DNA of 23,708 bases from Desulfosarcina sp. (GCA_030642405.1 DAOWNV010000006.1:1-23708); one strand, 5' to 3'. Shown: positions 7,309-15,988, counted from the stretch's first letter. The notes: generated by a model not told the origin, from the letters alone. Translations and numbers: made by a program.

Positions 7309-9054
7309 ATGAAACATACAGGCCCCATCCAATTGACATGCGCCATCAAGAAAACGACAAAGGATCAGGATAAAATCCTGCAACCAGCAGAGACCGTGTC
7401 CAACGTAAAAAAGCGTATGAAAACGATGGATTTGAAGATCCTTGAGGATACCGTTCGTATTGACAACGGCAGACTGGACATCCCCATCTTTTTCAGTACC
7501 TGTGGCCACGACGCCCAGGCCGTCATCGGAACAAAAAAACAGATGGGAAAAGGAGCCACACCCGCCCAGTCGGAAGCCAGCGCAGTTATGGAGTTGGCGG
7601 AACGTTTCAGTTTTTTCAGTTTTTATGAAAATATGGAAAACACCCAATTGGGGACATACGATCAATTCGCAAAGCAGGCGATCCCTTTCGATCAAATCGC
7701 CAAATCCGTCCATGACGAAAGTGAGGATCTGGATCGATCCAGGCAGATTTTTGAATCGCTTCCATTAAGATGGACAGGTGCCTGGAACCTCTCTCGGGAA
7801 AAGGAAGTCCTCATTCCTCTGGATTGGTTTTATGCAATCAACGCCTTCAACGGTCCGTCAGCCGGCAATTGCGTTGAGGAGGCATTGAGCCAGGGCATTT
7901 GCGAAATCGTTGAACGCCACGTCTCATCAATCATCAGCCGCCGGCGAATCTCCACCCCCCTGATCGATCCGTCTACAACGACGGACCCGTTGGTCAGGGA
8001 AATGCTGGGGAAGTACGACAAAGCAGGAATCAAGCTTTGGGTGACCGATTTCACCATGGACATGGGTATTCCATCGGTCGGCGTACTTGCCTTTGACCCC
8101 AAAACGTTTCCGGAAAAAAGTGAGATTGTCTGGACTGCGGGAACCACTCCAAGTCCGGAAAAAGCGCTGAACCGTGCCCTCACGGAAGTCGCTCAATTGG
8201 CTGGGGATTTCAATTCCGGTTCCAATTATGTAGCATCAGGACTGCCTAAATTCACCAGACTAAAGGATACCGAATATGTGGTCAATGCGCCTGGCCCCAT
8301 TTCACTTTCTGATTTACCGGACATCTCACACATGAATATACAAAACGAGGTGGAATCCTGCATCCAAGCCCTGTCGAATCGGAATTTCGAAGTTCTGACA
8401 GTGGACACTACACATCCGCAACTCGCTGTACCGGCATTTTACACTATCGTTCCGGGAGCTCATTTCAGAGAACGCGCAGCAGGTACGAGCGTTGCCATGT
8501 TTTCCGCTAAAATCGCCATGGAACATTTTGGTTCGAAAAAAGCCATCGGACGGCTGATTGACATGGAACGGATTTTACCAGGGAAATACTACATCCAGTT
8601 TTACCTGGGCAATTGCTACTTGGACCAAAACAAACCTGAAACAGCGTTGCCCTATTTTTTAAAAGCATTGGAGCTTTCTCCGACCAAACAGGATGTCCCC
8701 AGCGTCTATTCTTACATGGGCGCTTGTTACAAGGAATTGGGGGACTATGAAAAAGCTCTTTTTGTCCTGAAAAAAGGAAGTGCGATAGATTCAGATCGTA
8801 CAGACATTCACAATCTCATGGGCTTTTGCCATTTCATGCGAAAGGAACACCAGGCGGCCATCCACTGTTTTAAAAAGGTTATCGAATTGGATCCCAGTTC
8901 CGCGATCGACTATGCGAACATTGCCTCCAACTATCGGGACATGGGAAACAATGAAGAGGCGGTGCGTTACTACCAATTGGCCCTGAACCTGGATCCATCC
9001 ATTGACTTTGCAAGGCACAACCTTGTACGGCTGACCGGTGAGTCACTGAAATAG
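7309..9054 (+). CDS. YcaO-domain ATP-dependent enzyme with C-terminal TPR repeats
   Basis: A 581-residue protein with a YcaO domain (about residues 45-400) and four tetratricopeptide repeats (about 425-575). YcaO proteins use ATP to activate backbone amides. They install azolines, thioamides or amidines in ribosomal peptides, and E. coli YcaO is linked to RimO-dependent methylthiolation of ribosomal protein S12. The ATP/Mg motifs are intact: SEASAVMELAERF (Glu95, Glu98, Arg99) and GPSAGNCVEEA...CEIVER (Asn187, Glu191, Glu199, Glu202, Arg203). The proline-rich C-terminus typical of azoline-forming cyclodehydratases is absent, replaced by the TPRs, which suggests a protein-binding role. GGAG lies 5 bases before the ATG. 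No precursor peptide or partner E1/ThiF gene is visible. It precedes copZ by about 35 bases, probably in one transcript. Confidence 0.88.
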   Translation: MKHTGPIQLTCAIKKTTKDQDKILQPAETVSNVKKRMKTMDLKILEDTVRIDNGRLDIPIFFSTCGHDAQAVIGTKKQMGKGATPAQSEASAVMELAERFSFFSFYENMENTQLGTYDQFAKQAIPFDQIAKSVHDESEDLDRSRQIFESLPLRWTGAWNLSREKEVLIPLDWFYAINAFNGPSAGNCVEEALSQGICEIVERHVSSIISRRRISTPLIDPSTTTDPLVREMLGKYDKAGIKLWVTDFTMDMGIPSVGVLAFDPKTFPEKSEIVWTAGTTPSPEKALNRALTEVAQLAGDFNSGSNYVASGLPKFTRLKDTEYVVNAPGPISLSDLPDISHMNIQNEVESCIQALSNRNFEVLTVDTTHPQLAVPAFYTIVPGAHFRERAAGTSVAMFSAKIAMEHFGSKKAIGRLIDMERILPGKYYIQFYLGNCYLDQNKPETALPYFLKALELSPTKQDVPSVYSYMGACYKELGDYEKALFVLKKGSAIDSDRTDIHNLMGFCHFMRKEHQAAIHCFKKVIELDPSSAIDYANIASNYRDMGNNEEAVRYYQLALNLDPSIDFARHNLVRLTGESLK

Positions 9055-9090
9055 CAGCAACGAATCGACGACAACGACAAGGAGACGATG

Positions 9091-9294
9091 ATGACAACTG
9101 CAAAACTATCCGTTCCCACCATATCCTGTAATCATTGTGTATCGGCAATAGAATCCGAGTTGATTGAGATGGATGGTATTCGTTCCGTGAAAGCCGATGA
9201 TAGGACAAAGACCGTAACAATCGACTGGGAAAAGCCGGCAACGATGGAAAATATCCTGGCAACACTAAAAGAAATAAACTATCCGGCCCAATGA
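9091..9294 (+). CDS. copZ: CopZ-like copper chaperone (single HMA domain)
   Basis: A small cytoplasmic heavy-metal-associated (HMA) domain protein of 67 residues with a beta-alpha-beta-beta-alpha-beta pattern. Its metal site is ISCNHC (Cys13, Cys16). The family binds Cu(I) and hands it to the N-terminal domains of the copper ATPase. Two ATGs are adjacent (9088 and 9091); AAGGAG is only 3 bases before the first but 6 before the second, so the second is preferred. The motif is CNHC rather than the CANC repeated in CopA. The stop overlaps the start of copA (ATGA), showing translational coupling. Confidence 0.9.
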   Translation: MTTAKLSVPTISCNHCVSAIESELIEMDGIRSVKADDRTKTVTIDWEKPATMENILATLKEINYPAQ

Positions 9295-11735
9295 TGAAAA
9301 CGCAGACCCTCATTCTTCCAATCACAGGTATGACCTGTGCCAATTGCTCCATGAACATCGCCCGCGGCCTGATGAAGGTGCCGGGTGTTTATGACGCCAA
9401 TGTGAATTTTGCCGCTGAGCAGGCAACGGTGGTCTTTGATACTAAGATGACGTCTTCCGTAGATCTCGTTTCCAAAGTCGAGGAGCTAGGATTTACTGTG
9501 CCGACATCCAGGATTAATTTGTCAATCTCTGGAATGACCTGCGCCAATTGTTCCATGAACATTGAGAGGACGCTCAACAAAAAGCTCCCAGGTGTGATAG
9601 ATGCAACGGTCAATTTTGCTGCCGAACGGGCTACAGTTTCCTATCTTCCCAGCATGCTCTCTTCCTGGGAACTGGTAAAAGCCATAGAAACTATCGGCTT
9701 CGGAGCACTGATAGACGATGATGAAAAACCGGAAGATCACGAAGCCGAATCCAGAAAGCGGGAAATAGCCGATCAAACCCGAAAATTCAAAGTGGGCGTC
9801 CTTTTCACCCTCCCTCTGTTTATATTAAGCATGGCCAGAGATTTCGGATTCACCGGCTCGTGGAGTCATCAGCCATGGGTAAACTGGCTGTTTCTGCTTT
9901 TGGCCACACCAGTGCAGTTCTATACCGGCTGGAATTTTTATGTCAGCGGCCTGAAAAGCCTTCGCAATAAAAGCGCCAACATGGATGTCCTGGTGGTTAT
10001 GGGCTCCTCCGTTGCCTACGGGTATTCCATAGCTGTTTTGCTTATCCCCGAGTTGGGAGGACACGTCTATTTTGAAACCTCGGCAGTCATCATCACCCTC
10101 ATTAAAATGGGGAAGCTTCTTGAAGCCGGAACAAAAGGGAAAACCGGCAATGCCATCCGCAAACTCATAGGGCTTCGGCCTAAAACAGCCACGGTATTAA
10201 TAGACGGAAAGGAAGTGGAGACCCCCATTGAGCGGGTTAATGTGGGTGATATCGTGACGATTCGTCCCGGAGAAAGGATCCCGGTGGACGGCCAAGTGAC
10301 CGGCGGCAGTTCGACTGTAGACGAATCCATGCTTACAGGGGAACCATTTCCCGAAGACAAAAACGAGGGAGACCGTGTGGCAGCCGGCACCATTAACGGT
10401 CAGGGAACTTTTGCTTTCAAAGCCACCAAGGTTGGGAAAGACACCGCGTTGGCTCAGATTATTCGAATGGTGCAGGAAGCCCAGGGCAGCAAAGCACCCA
10501 TTCAGGCGCTGGCTGACCGCGTTGCATCTGTTTTCGTTCCGGCAATCATCTCCATTGCCCTTGTTGTGTTTGTTCTATGGTGGAACCTTTCCGGTGACTT
10601 TGTCACCGCTATGATCCGCATGGTGGCCGTATTGGTCATTGCCTGCCCCTGTGCTCTGGGACTGGCCACGCCAACCGCCATCATGGCCGGCACCGGCAAA
10701 GGCGCTGAACAGGGTATACTTTTTAAAAACAGCCGGGCATTGGAGGGCGCAACCCGGATCTCCACCGTCGTCTTGGACAAAACCGGAACGATAACCGAAG
10801 GCAAACCTGTTGTTACGGACCTGGTCCCGAATTCGGAAGATGGAATTACAGAGAATCAGTTGGTGGCATTGGCCGCATCCGTGGAAAAAGAATCTGAACA
10901 CCCCTTGGGCCGGTCTGTCGTGGAAAAGGCTGAGCAGTTGGGGCTTTCGCTTATCCCCTCTGTAGATTTTAAAGCGCACGGAGGTTACGGTGTCGAAGCC
11001 CTGATAAACAACCGTATGGTTACTGTCGGCAAACCTGAGTGGTTGAAAAAACGATCCTCCTTGATTTCCGATGAAATAGCCGGGCGTATAGGGCAGTTTC
11101 AGTCAATGGGTAAGACAGTCATGGTAGCTGTTGAAAAAGACCGTTTGTTGGGGCTGATCTGCGTATCGGACCGAATTAAACCAGACTCGCCGGAAGCCAT
11201 AGCCGGCTTACAACAGTTGGGTCTGGAAACGGTCATGATTACAGGAGACAACCGTAGGGCAGCCGATACAATAGGCCGACAGGTAAACGTGAATCATGTG
11301 GAAGCAGAGGTATTGCCTCAGGAAAAAGCTTCAACAATCAAAGTTTATCAGGAATCGGGAAAGCAAGTAGCCATGGTGGGTGACGGCATCAATGATGCCC
11401 CGGCTTTGGCACAGGCAGACATAGGTTTTGCCATCGGTACGGGAACCGACGTGGCCATCGAATCGGCTGATGTAATCCTCGCCGCCGGATCGCTGACCGG
11501 CTTATCCAGGGCCATCGAATTGAGCCGGGCTACCATGAAAACGATTCGTCAAAACCTTTTCTGGGCCTTTTTTTACAACATCGTTCTGATTCCTGTTGCC
11601 GCTGGAGCTCTATATCCTTTCGAAAACCTTCCCATGATGCTGCGCCATTTACATCCGATCCTTGCTGCCCTGGCCATGGCCTTTTCCAGTGTCTCCGTTG
11701 TCGGCAATAGCTTGCGCCTATACCGGAAGAAATAG
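9291..11735 (+). CDS. copA: Cu(+)-exporting P1B-type ATPase
   Basis: An inner-membrane pump of 814 residues that expels cytoplasmic Cu(I). Two tandem N-terminal HMA domains both carry GMTCANCSMNI (Cys16/Cys19 and Cys84/Cys87). Transmembrane helices begin near residue 160. Motifs in order: the TGE actuator loop (MLTGEPFPE), CPC in the sixth helix (Cys452-Pro453-Cys454), the phosphorylated Asp496 in DKTGT, His537-Pro538 in the ATP-binding domain, and GDGIND at 697-702. The last two helices contain the YN (FFYNIVLIPVAAG) and MxxSS (MAFSSVSVVGN) signatures that define Cu(I) specificity (P1B-1). The start overlaps the copZ stop by four bases. It is convergent with parA. Confidence 0.97.
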   Translation: MMKTQTLILPITGMTCANCSMNIARGLMKVPGVYDANVNFAAEQATVVFDTKMTSSVDLVSKVEELGFTVPTSRINLSISGMTCANCSMNIERTLNKKLPGVIDATVNFAAERATVSYLPSMLSSWELVKAIETIGFGALIDDDEKPEDHEAESRKREIADQTRKFKVGVLFTLPLFILSMARDFGFTGSWSHQPWVNWLFLLLATPVQFYTGWNFYVSGLKSLRNKSANMDVLVVMGSSVAYGYSIAVLLIPELGGHVYFETSAVIITLIKMGKLLEAGTKGKTGNAIRKLIGLRPKTATVLIDGKEVETPIERVNVGDIVTIRPGERIPVDGQVTGGSSTVDESMLTGEPFPEDKNEGDRVAAGTINGQGTFAFKATKVGKDTALAQIIRMVQEAQGSKAPIQALADRVASVFVPAIISIALVVFVLWWNLSGDFVTAMIRMVAVLVIACPCALGLATPTAIMAGTGKGAEQGILFKNSRALEGATRISTVVLDKTGTITEGKPVVTDLVPNSEDGITENQLVALAASVEKESEHPLGRSVVEKAEQLGLSLIPSVDFKAHGGYGVEALINNRMVTVGKPEWLKKRSSLISDEIAGRIGQFQSMGKTVMVAVEKDRLLGLICVSDRIKPDSPEAIAGLQQLGLETVMITGDNRRAADTIGRQVNVNHVEAEVLPQEKASTIKVYQESGKQVAMVGDGINDAPALAQADIGFAIGTGTDVAIESADVILAAGSLTGLSRAIELSRATMKTIRQNLFWAFFYNIVLIPVAAGALYPFENLPMMLRHLHPILAALAMAFSSVSVVGNSLRLYRKK

Positions 11736-11803
11736 CTACCGGTAAAATTCCAGCCACCCCCAGGGACTTTCAAGGGAAAAACCCTATTTTATCAATGCTC
11801 TCG

Positions 11804-11839
11804 GTAAGCTACTTCCTATCAGTCACTGGCTGTAAGCTA
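11804..11839. repeat. 8-bp direct repeat GTAAGCTA between copA and parA
   Basis: GTAAGCTA occurs at 11804-11811 and 11832-11839 in the short convergent gap (11736-11843). A weak AGGG-loop-CCCT stem followed by ATTTT lies nearby at about 11773-11790 and might act as the copA terminator. No stronger terminator is seen. Confidence 0.3.
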
Positions 11840-11843
11840 AAGA

Positions 11844-12629
11844 CTATCCCCTCGAAAGAAACTCCTCGACCAGCTGCCCGTAATCCTTGGCGCCATTGCT
11901 TCCTTTCCTGTAAAAAACCACAGGTTTTCCAACCTCGGCGCTTTCTGCGATAGTGGTGTTGGTACGAATCATTGTGTTGAACACCAGGTCACGATACCGA
12001 TCATCAGTCCTCAACTGATCTAAAACAACATTGGCTACCCGTGTGCGCAAATCCACCAACGTTGGAATGATACCGGAAATGGATATATCGGGATTGATCC
12101 CCTCTCGTATGGCGTCAATGGTGTCAAACAATTCGGCAAGGGCGCCGAACGCGTATGGATGCGTCTGACAGGGAACAAGCACTTCCGAAACACAGGAAAA
12201 GACATTAATAGTGAGCAACGATAAACTTGGTGGCGTGTCCATCAAAACAAAGTCATAATTATTCAAGATCGGCGACAGGACCTCCTTCAACCGATTCTCT
12301 CGACCGTCTTCATCCACCAGTTCAATTTCAGCACCGGAAAGATCCGCATGAGAAGGGATTAGGTGAAGACCTTTCCATGGCAGGGGAATCACTGCCTCTT
12401 CAACCGATTTTCCGTCGTTTCCCATGATAAGGTCATAGATGGAGATAGTGTAATCATCGGTTTGAATGCCCAAGCCTTTTGTAGCATTGGCTTGGGGATC
12501 CATGTCCACAACCAAAACCGATTTGCCGGCCATAGACAATGCGGCTGCCAGGTTAATCACCGTCACCGTCTTGCCCACCCCACCTTTCTCATTTGCCACC
12601 GCAATCGCTTTGGTCGCTTTTTTCTCCAT
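11844..12629 (-). CDS. ParA/Soj-family ATPase without a ParB partner
   Basis: A 261-residue ParA/MinD-superfamily ATPase. The deviant Walker A is KGGVGKT (residues 15-21, with the signature lysine at 15), Walker A' is VLVVDMDPQANAT, and the Walker B/switch region is FVLMDTPPSLSL. Such ATPases dimerise with ATP on DNA or membrane surfaces and position plasmids, chromosomes or protein complexes. The length and the lack of an N-terminal helix-turn-helix fit the chromosomal Soj subgroup. No parB or parS site (TGTTTCACGTGAAACA) is seen, so it is probably not the main chromosome-partition ParA but a cargo-positioning orphan. The ATG at 12629 lies one base after the stop of the dynamin gene, and its ribosome binding site (AAGGGA) is within that gene's last codons, so the two are translationally coupled. 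Confidence 0.9.
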   Translation of the reverse strand: MEKKATKAIAVANEKGGVGKTVTVINLAAALSMAGKSVLVVDMDPQANATKGLGIQTDDYTISIYDLIMGNDGKSVEEAVIPLPWKGLHLIPSHADLSGAEIELVDEDGRENRLKEVLSPILNNYDFVLMDTPPSLSLLTINVFSCVSEVLVPCQTHPYAFGALAELFDTIDAIREGINPDISISGIIPTLVDLRTRVANVVLDQLRTDDRYRDLVFNTMIRTNTTIAESAEVGKPVVFYRKGSNGAKDYGQLVEEFLSRG

Positions 12630-12630
12630 T

Positions 12631-14892
12631 TTAGTTCCCTTCCATTTCATTTAGCGTAGTTAACTGAAGATCCTCTTTCAAATCATTGATCCGACTCAGC
12701 AAAGATTGGGAATCCTTTTCCATCTGCTTAAGAAGGATAGATAGTTTTTCCTTGTCCAATCGTTTTTCGTCAATCTGCTCTACCAGATTCGAAAGATCGG
12801 TACCATAATATTGAAAGCGCTCCATCATCTTTTGGTAAAGGGCCTCAGCAGCGGCATCCGCCAACTTCAACATATACTGAAACTTGATATTCTCCTTATA
12901 ATCTTTCAAGTGAAATAAAATGGATCGTTCGACCTCCCGTTTCATCCGTTTAACACCGGAAGAGAGAGCTAAAAGCAGCTCCTGTCGTCCCTTTTTCGCT
13001 GGTTTTTTGAAGACCCTTTTTACAAAATGGACAATTTTATACAGACCGAACCGCATAACCGCTTCGGTTTTTATCTGCGTAGAGTAATGCATGGTCGCCG
13101 CTGCCGGCGGAAGGGAAAGTCCGGCCACCTTTCGAATCGTTTCCAATTCATATGTAATACTTATAGGAGGCAAGACAGTTGGCCGTGAGGGTTTTACATC
13201 TTTCACTGAATCCGCATCAGTTGTCGGCGCATCGTCGATTAAAATTCCGTAGGGCCCGGCAAGCTCGTCAAATTCCTCCATCAAGGCGTTTTCCTGCTCT
13301 TTGATAAACCGGATGATCTTGGGGTTCACCGTTTCAGCCATATAAGCATCCAATGCCTGTTTGAAAGCTTGAAACACCATATAAAAAGCATTCGCAAGCC
13401 CGGAATCCCCCAAGTTATCATCGTTTGCAGATATCTCCGCCTGATAAGAACGAATAAATTGGATAACACCGTCAACGACACCATCTTCATGGGCATTAAA
13501 AAAGGTATCAATGGCTATTTTCAGGTTTCTCTTTATCTGAATGGCGGCACCGTCCAGTGTGTTTTTCAGTGTCCGTTTCGTTTGATTCAGCCGTTCTTGT
13601 TGCGTACTGAATCGATCCACTAAAGTTCGGTCGCCATTGGTATCATGTTCGACCAGTTGATGATGGACTCTAACCCAATTTCCCATACCGCCAACAACAA
13701 CTTCCAATCTCTCCAAATGATTTTTCAAAAGCAGTTTGCCACGTTCCAGGTTTATTTTCTCATGAAGAAACTTTTGAAAACAGTTCCTCTCATTAATGGT
13801 AAAATTAACAACTTCCTTTTCTTCCCTCCAATGTGCAAGCCTATTTATATCTCTTTCAGAAAGGTTTTGTTCAATTTCAGACAATAGGGTAAACAGCGCT
13901 GAGAAAGTGAAGATCTTCGGATTGCTACAAATCAGTTTAAGATCAGATTCAATTTGTTGGATCCCGGCCAATAGCGAATCCAAAGAATCGTGCTCGCTGA
14001 TGTCGCAGTTCACGACAAATACTACCGTTTCCAAAATACCCATTTTTCTGATCATGGTCAAAAAGCGGATATCCGCTTGTCTGAGACCGGTACGGCTGCT
14101 GATGACATAAATCGTAAGGTGAGCCACCATCAGGTAATCCTGGATCATGGCCAAATGGAATGGGTTAGGGGAATCACTCCCCTGGCAGTCGGCAATTTCA
14201 ACATTCCGTCCAAGTCCTTTTGCACCAGTCTCAATTAGAAGATCGTTGAGGTAAACAGCCAAGGCATCATCACCGACGAAATCTCTATGTAAAACAAACC
14301 GATCCTCTTCGAAATTAACTGTAACCTCATCGTTTTCAATCATCTGTTCGACTCGATCGTATCCACTCAAATAAGAGGATAACAATACACTTCCCGGGCT
14401 CCGGGTGTCGTTAACGATAAGTTGGTCAGCGGCCAGATCACCAAGGACGCCGTTGAGGGTTTTTCTGTCTGCCACGCTACGAAGATCAAACGAATACTCT
14501 TCGCCGGATTGATGATATCCAGGCAGAAGAACAGATGCCTCATTGATGTCCCGATTGATCTCATCCCACTTTTTCAAATAGAGGATAGCACGCAAACAAC
14601 TGCCTGTTCTTACACGGGTAACGATGGAAGTGACCACACCCGCCCCTCGTTTGAGATAATCGCCTCCTAAAATCGTATTCACCAAGGTGCTTTTCCCGGA
14701 TTTGATGGCCCCGACAACGGCCACACGCATTGTTTCTTGATCCATTTGTTCGGTTATGGTCCGGCAGGTTGCTCTCCATCTGGAAAATCCCTCGTCTTTC
14801 AGTTCAGTTGATTGTTCTATATTGTCAAGAAGACGCATCGTATCGCCGGTCAACCGGACAAGCTGTTGTTTCCTTGTTTCGTAACCATGCAT
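12631..14892 (-). CDS. Dynamin-family large GTPase
   Basis: A 753-residue bacterial dynamin-like protein. The GTPase domain has the P-loop GAIKSGKST (residues 61-69), switch I threonine in GAGVVTSIVTRV (about Thr88), G3 as ADCQGSDSP (Asp235, where dynamins have DxPG) and G4 as VVNCD (295-297, in place of TKxD). Long helical segments follow, as in the bundle/stalk of dynamins. A basic amphipathic stretch (KIVHFVKRVFKKPAKKGR, about residues 625-645) could contact lipid. The C-terminus is coiled-coil. No transmembrane helix is evident. Family members remodel or tether membranes. The start at 14892 has AAGGGA 9 bases upstream. The coupled downstream gene is the ParA ATPase, which suggests a positioning system for the dynamin or its membrane target. 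The exact role is unknown. Confidence 0.85.
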   Translation of the reverse strand: MHGYETRKQQLVRLTGDTMRLLDNIEQSTELKDEGFSRWRATCRTITEQMDQETMRVAVVGAIKSGKSTLVNTILGGDYLKRGAGVVTSIVTRVRTGSCLRAILYLKKWDEINRDINEASVLLPGYHQSGEEYSFDLRSVADRKTLNGVLGDLAADQLIVNDTRSPGSVLLSSYLSGYDRVEQMIENDEVTVNFEEDRFVLHRDFVGDDALAVYLNDLLIETGAKGLGRNVEIADCQGSDSPNPFHLAMIQDYLMVAHLTIYVISSRTGLRQADIRFLTMIRKMGILETVVFVVNCDISEHDSLDSLLAGIQQIESDLKLICSNPKIFTFSALFTLLSEIEQNLSERDINRLAHWREEKEVVNFTINERNCFQKFLHEKINLERGKLLLKNHLERLEVVVGGMGNWVRVHHQLVEHDTNGDRTLVDRFSTQQERLNQTKRTLKNTLDGAAIQIKRNLKIAIDTFFNAHEDGVVDGVIQFIRSYQAEISANDDNLGDSGLANAFYMVFQAFKQALDAYMAETVNPKIIRFIKEQENALMEEFDELAGPYGILIDDAPTTDADSVKDVKPSRPTVLPPISITYELETIRKVAGLSLPPAAATMHYSTQIKTEAVMRFGLYKIVHFVKRVFKKPAKKGRQELLLALSSGVKRMKREVERSILFHLKDYKENIKFQYMLKLADAAAEALYQKMMERFQYYGTDLSNLVEQIDEKRLDKEKLSILLKQMEKDSQSLLSRINDLKEDLQLTTLNEMEGN

Positions 14893-15007
14893 ATCACTCG
14901 TCCCTTTAAATTGGATGTGGAGACCCTCGCTTTAATCACGTCTGTCCGAATCAAATATTATCGCTCTTACCCGTCATATTTCTTCTTCGAATGACCGGTC
15001 AACGGCT

Positions 15008-15036
15008 TTTTTACATTTTATGGAAGCGATTGTCAA
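15008..15036 (-). promoter_or_regulatory. Candidate promoter of the dynamin-parA operon
   Basis: A perfect TTGACA (15031-15036), a 17-base spacer and TAAAAA (15008-15013) lie on the minus strand, about 115 bases before the dynamin start. A second weaker candidate (TTGACC, 18 bases, TATGAC) lies closer to the gene. Confidence 0.42.
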
Positions 15037-15063
15037 AACGTTCACCATACGATCTAAGAGAAC

Positions 15064-15106
15064 TTGACTTTGTTAAGCTTGTATATCTTATCATTTGGTG
15101 ATATAC
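15064..15106 (+). promoter_or_regulatory. Promoter/operator-like region upstream of the small cysteine-rich gene
   Basis: TTGACT at 15064-15069 could be a -35 box, with an unclear -10 (TCTTAT 16 bases on). It runs into an inverted repeat, GTATATC (15081-15087) matching GATATAC (15100-15106), with a nested TATCA/TGATA pair. A repeat overlapping the presumed -10 region is what a repressor operator would look like. Together with the minus-strand dynamin promoter this makes the 14893-15175 gap a divergent regulatory region. Confidence 0.3.
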
Positions 15107-15175
15107 AGCAAAAGTATATAGAAATTAAACGGGCGGTTGAAAAGCGATTAATCCAGAATAGGGGATATTAGAGAT

Positions 15176-15328
15176 ATGTCAGAGAAACATCCGGAATGCC
15201 CATTGTACAACCCATTAAACTGCAAGGAGTACTATAACCCCAAACTTTGCGCATTTGTCAGAAAGGACAAAGTTTGCCTGAAAAAAAAAAAACCGAAGCA
15301 AAAACCTAAGAAAGCCTCCACAGAATAA
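15176..15328 (+). CDS. Small four-cysteine basic protein, unknown function
   Basis: A 50-residue open frame, beginning MSEKHPECPLYNPLNC. It has four cysteines (8, 16, 25, 34) spaced 8, 9 and 9 apart and a lysine-rich tail after Cys34 that includes four consecutive AAA lysine codons. I do not recognise the family. The even Cys spacing suggests a metal-binding knuckle or disulfides; there is no signal peptide, so a cytoplasmic metal site is more likely. Support for a real gene: it is bounded by a promoter-like region and a strong terminator right after the stop, and it lies in a gap that otherwise has no gene. The Shine-Dalgarno is weak (GGGG about 12 bases upstream, AGAG closer). It is convergent with yqgE and divergent from the dynamin gene. 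Confidence 0.68.
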   Translation: MSEKHPECPLYNPLNCKEYYNPKLCAFVRKDKVCLKKKKPKQKPKKASTE

Positions 15329-15355
15329 AAGGGGTGAATCCTCACCCCCCTTTTT
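15327..15355. terminator. Bidirectional Rho-independent terminator
   Basis: GGGGTGA (15331-15337) pairs with TCACCCC (15342-15348) around the loop ATCC, with TTTTT after it on the plus strand and TTTT after it on the minus strand. It starts at the stop codon of the small cysteine gene and also faces the end of yqgE, so it serves both convergent genes. Confidence 0.82.
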
Positions 15356-15421
15356 CAACTTCCTACCAACGCTTAACCACCACAAACACTACAATTCAGC
15401 ATTGCTGAAAACAACTTAGGA

Positions 15422-15988
15422 TTAAGCATGTCCTGCCGTATCGGATAACATCGCCGGGTCTATGCCAATCGTTCGCATAGCCGATTCCCAACGCTGCTCC
15501 ACTGCGGTTTCAAAGGTGATGGTTTTTGAAAAAGGACCATTGATCCAAACATTGGCCTGTATCTCGCTTTCCAATTGTCCTGGTCCCCAACCGGCACACC
15601 CCAAAGAGATAAGAAACGATTCCGGATTTTGATTCATGGCAATGGCTTCAAAAATATCTCTCGAATTGCTCAACGCCAGTTCCTCGTTCACTCTCACGCT
15701 CCCGCTCCATGTAAAGGGAGGCCCATGTAAGACAAAAAGTTCGTTCCTATGAACCGGTCCGCCGATATAAACAGGAATCATCCGGGCATTTGCGTGGGTA
15801 TTAATCTGCAGTTCATCAAAGATCATCTTACCGTTTATTTCCGGGTGAACCCGTGAAATCAAGACTCCCATGGCGCCGTTGGGATTGTGCTCCGACAAAC
15901 AAATAACGGACTGGTAAAAGTTAGGGTCGGCCAACCCGGGCATGGCCATGAGAAAGTGACCTTTCAGGGATTGCCATGTCTGCTCCAT
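15422..15988 (-). CDS. yqgE: YqgE/AlgH family protein (UPF0301)
   Basis: A 188-residue cytosolic protein of the widespread YqgE/AlgH family. Its biochemical function is unknown; AlgH was first tied to alginate regulation in Pseudomonas. The length fits the family, as do the hallmark segments: LKGHFLMAMPGLADPNF at the N-terminus, SVICLSEHNPNGAMGVLISR, VYIGGPV, FLISLGCAGWGPGQLESEI, and the C-terminal WESAMRTIGID. The ATG at 15988 has GGAG 9 bases upstream. It is divergent from the branched-chain amino acid operon. Confidence 0.95.
   Translation of the reverse strand: MEQTWQSLKGHFLMAMPGLADPNFYQSVICLSEHNPNGAMGVLISRVHPEINGKMIFDELQINTHANARMIPVYIGGPVHRNELFVLHGPPFTWSGSVRVNEELALSNSRDIFEAIAMNQNPESFLISLGCAGWGPGQLESEIQANVWINGPFSKTITFETAVEQRWESAMRTIGIDPAMLSDTAGHA

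Noticed and set aside
7283..7312. 9-codon upstream frame overlapping the YcaO start (ATGA)
   Set aside because: No ribosome binding site of its own and no meaningful composition; likely chance. It also does not look like a YcaO substrate peptide.
12600..15175. parS site or parB gene near parA
   Set aside because: No sequence close to the parS palindrome and no ParB-like frame could be found on either strand.
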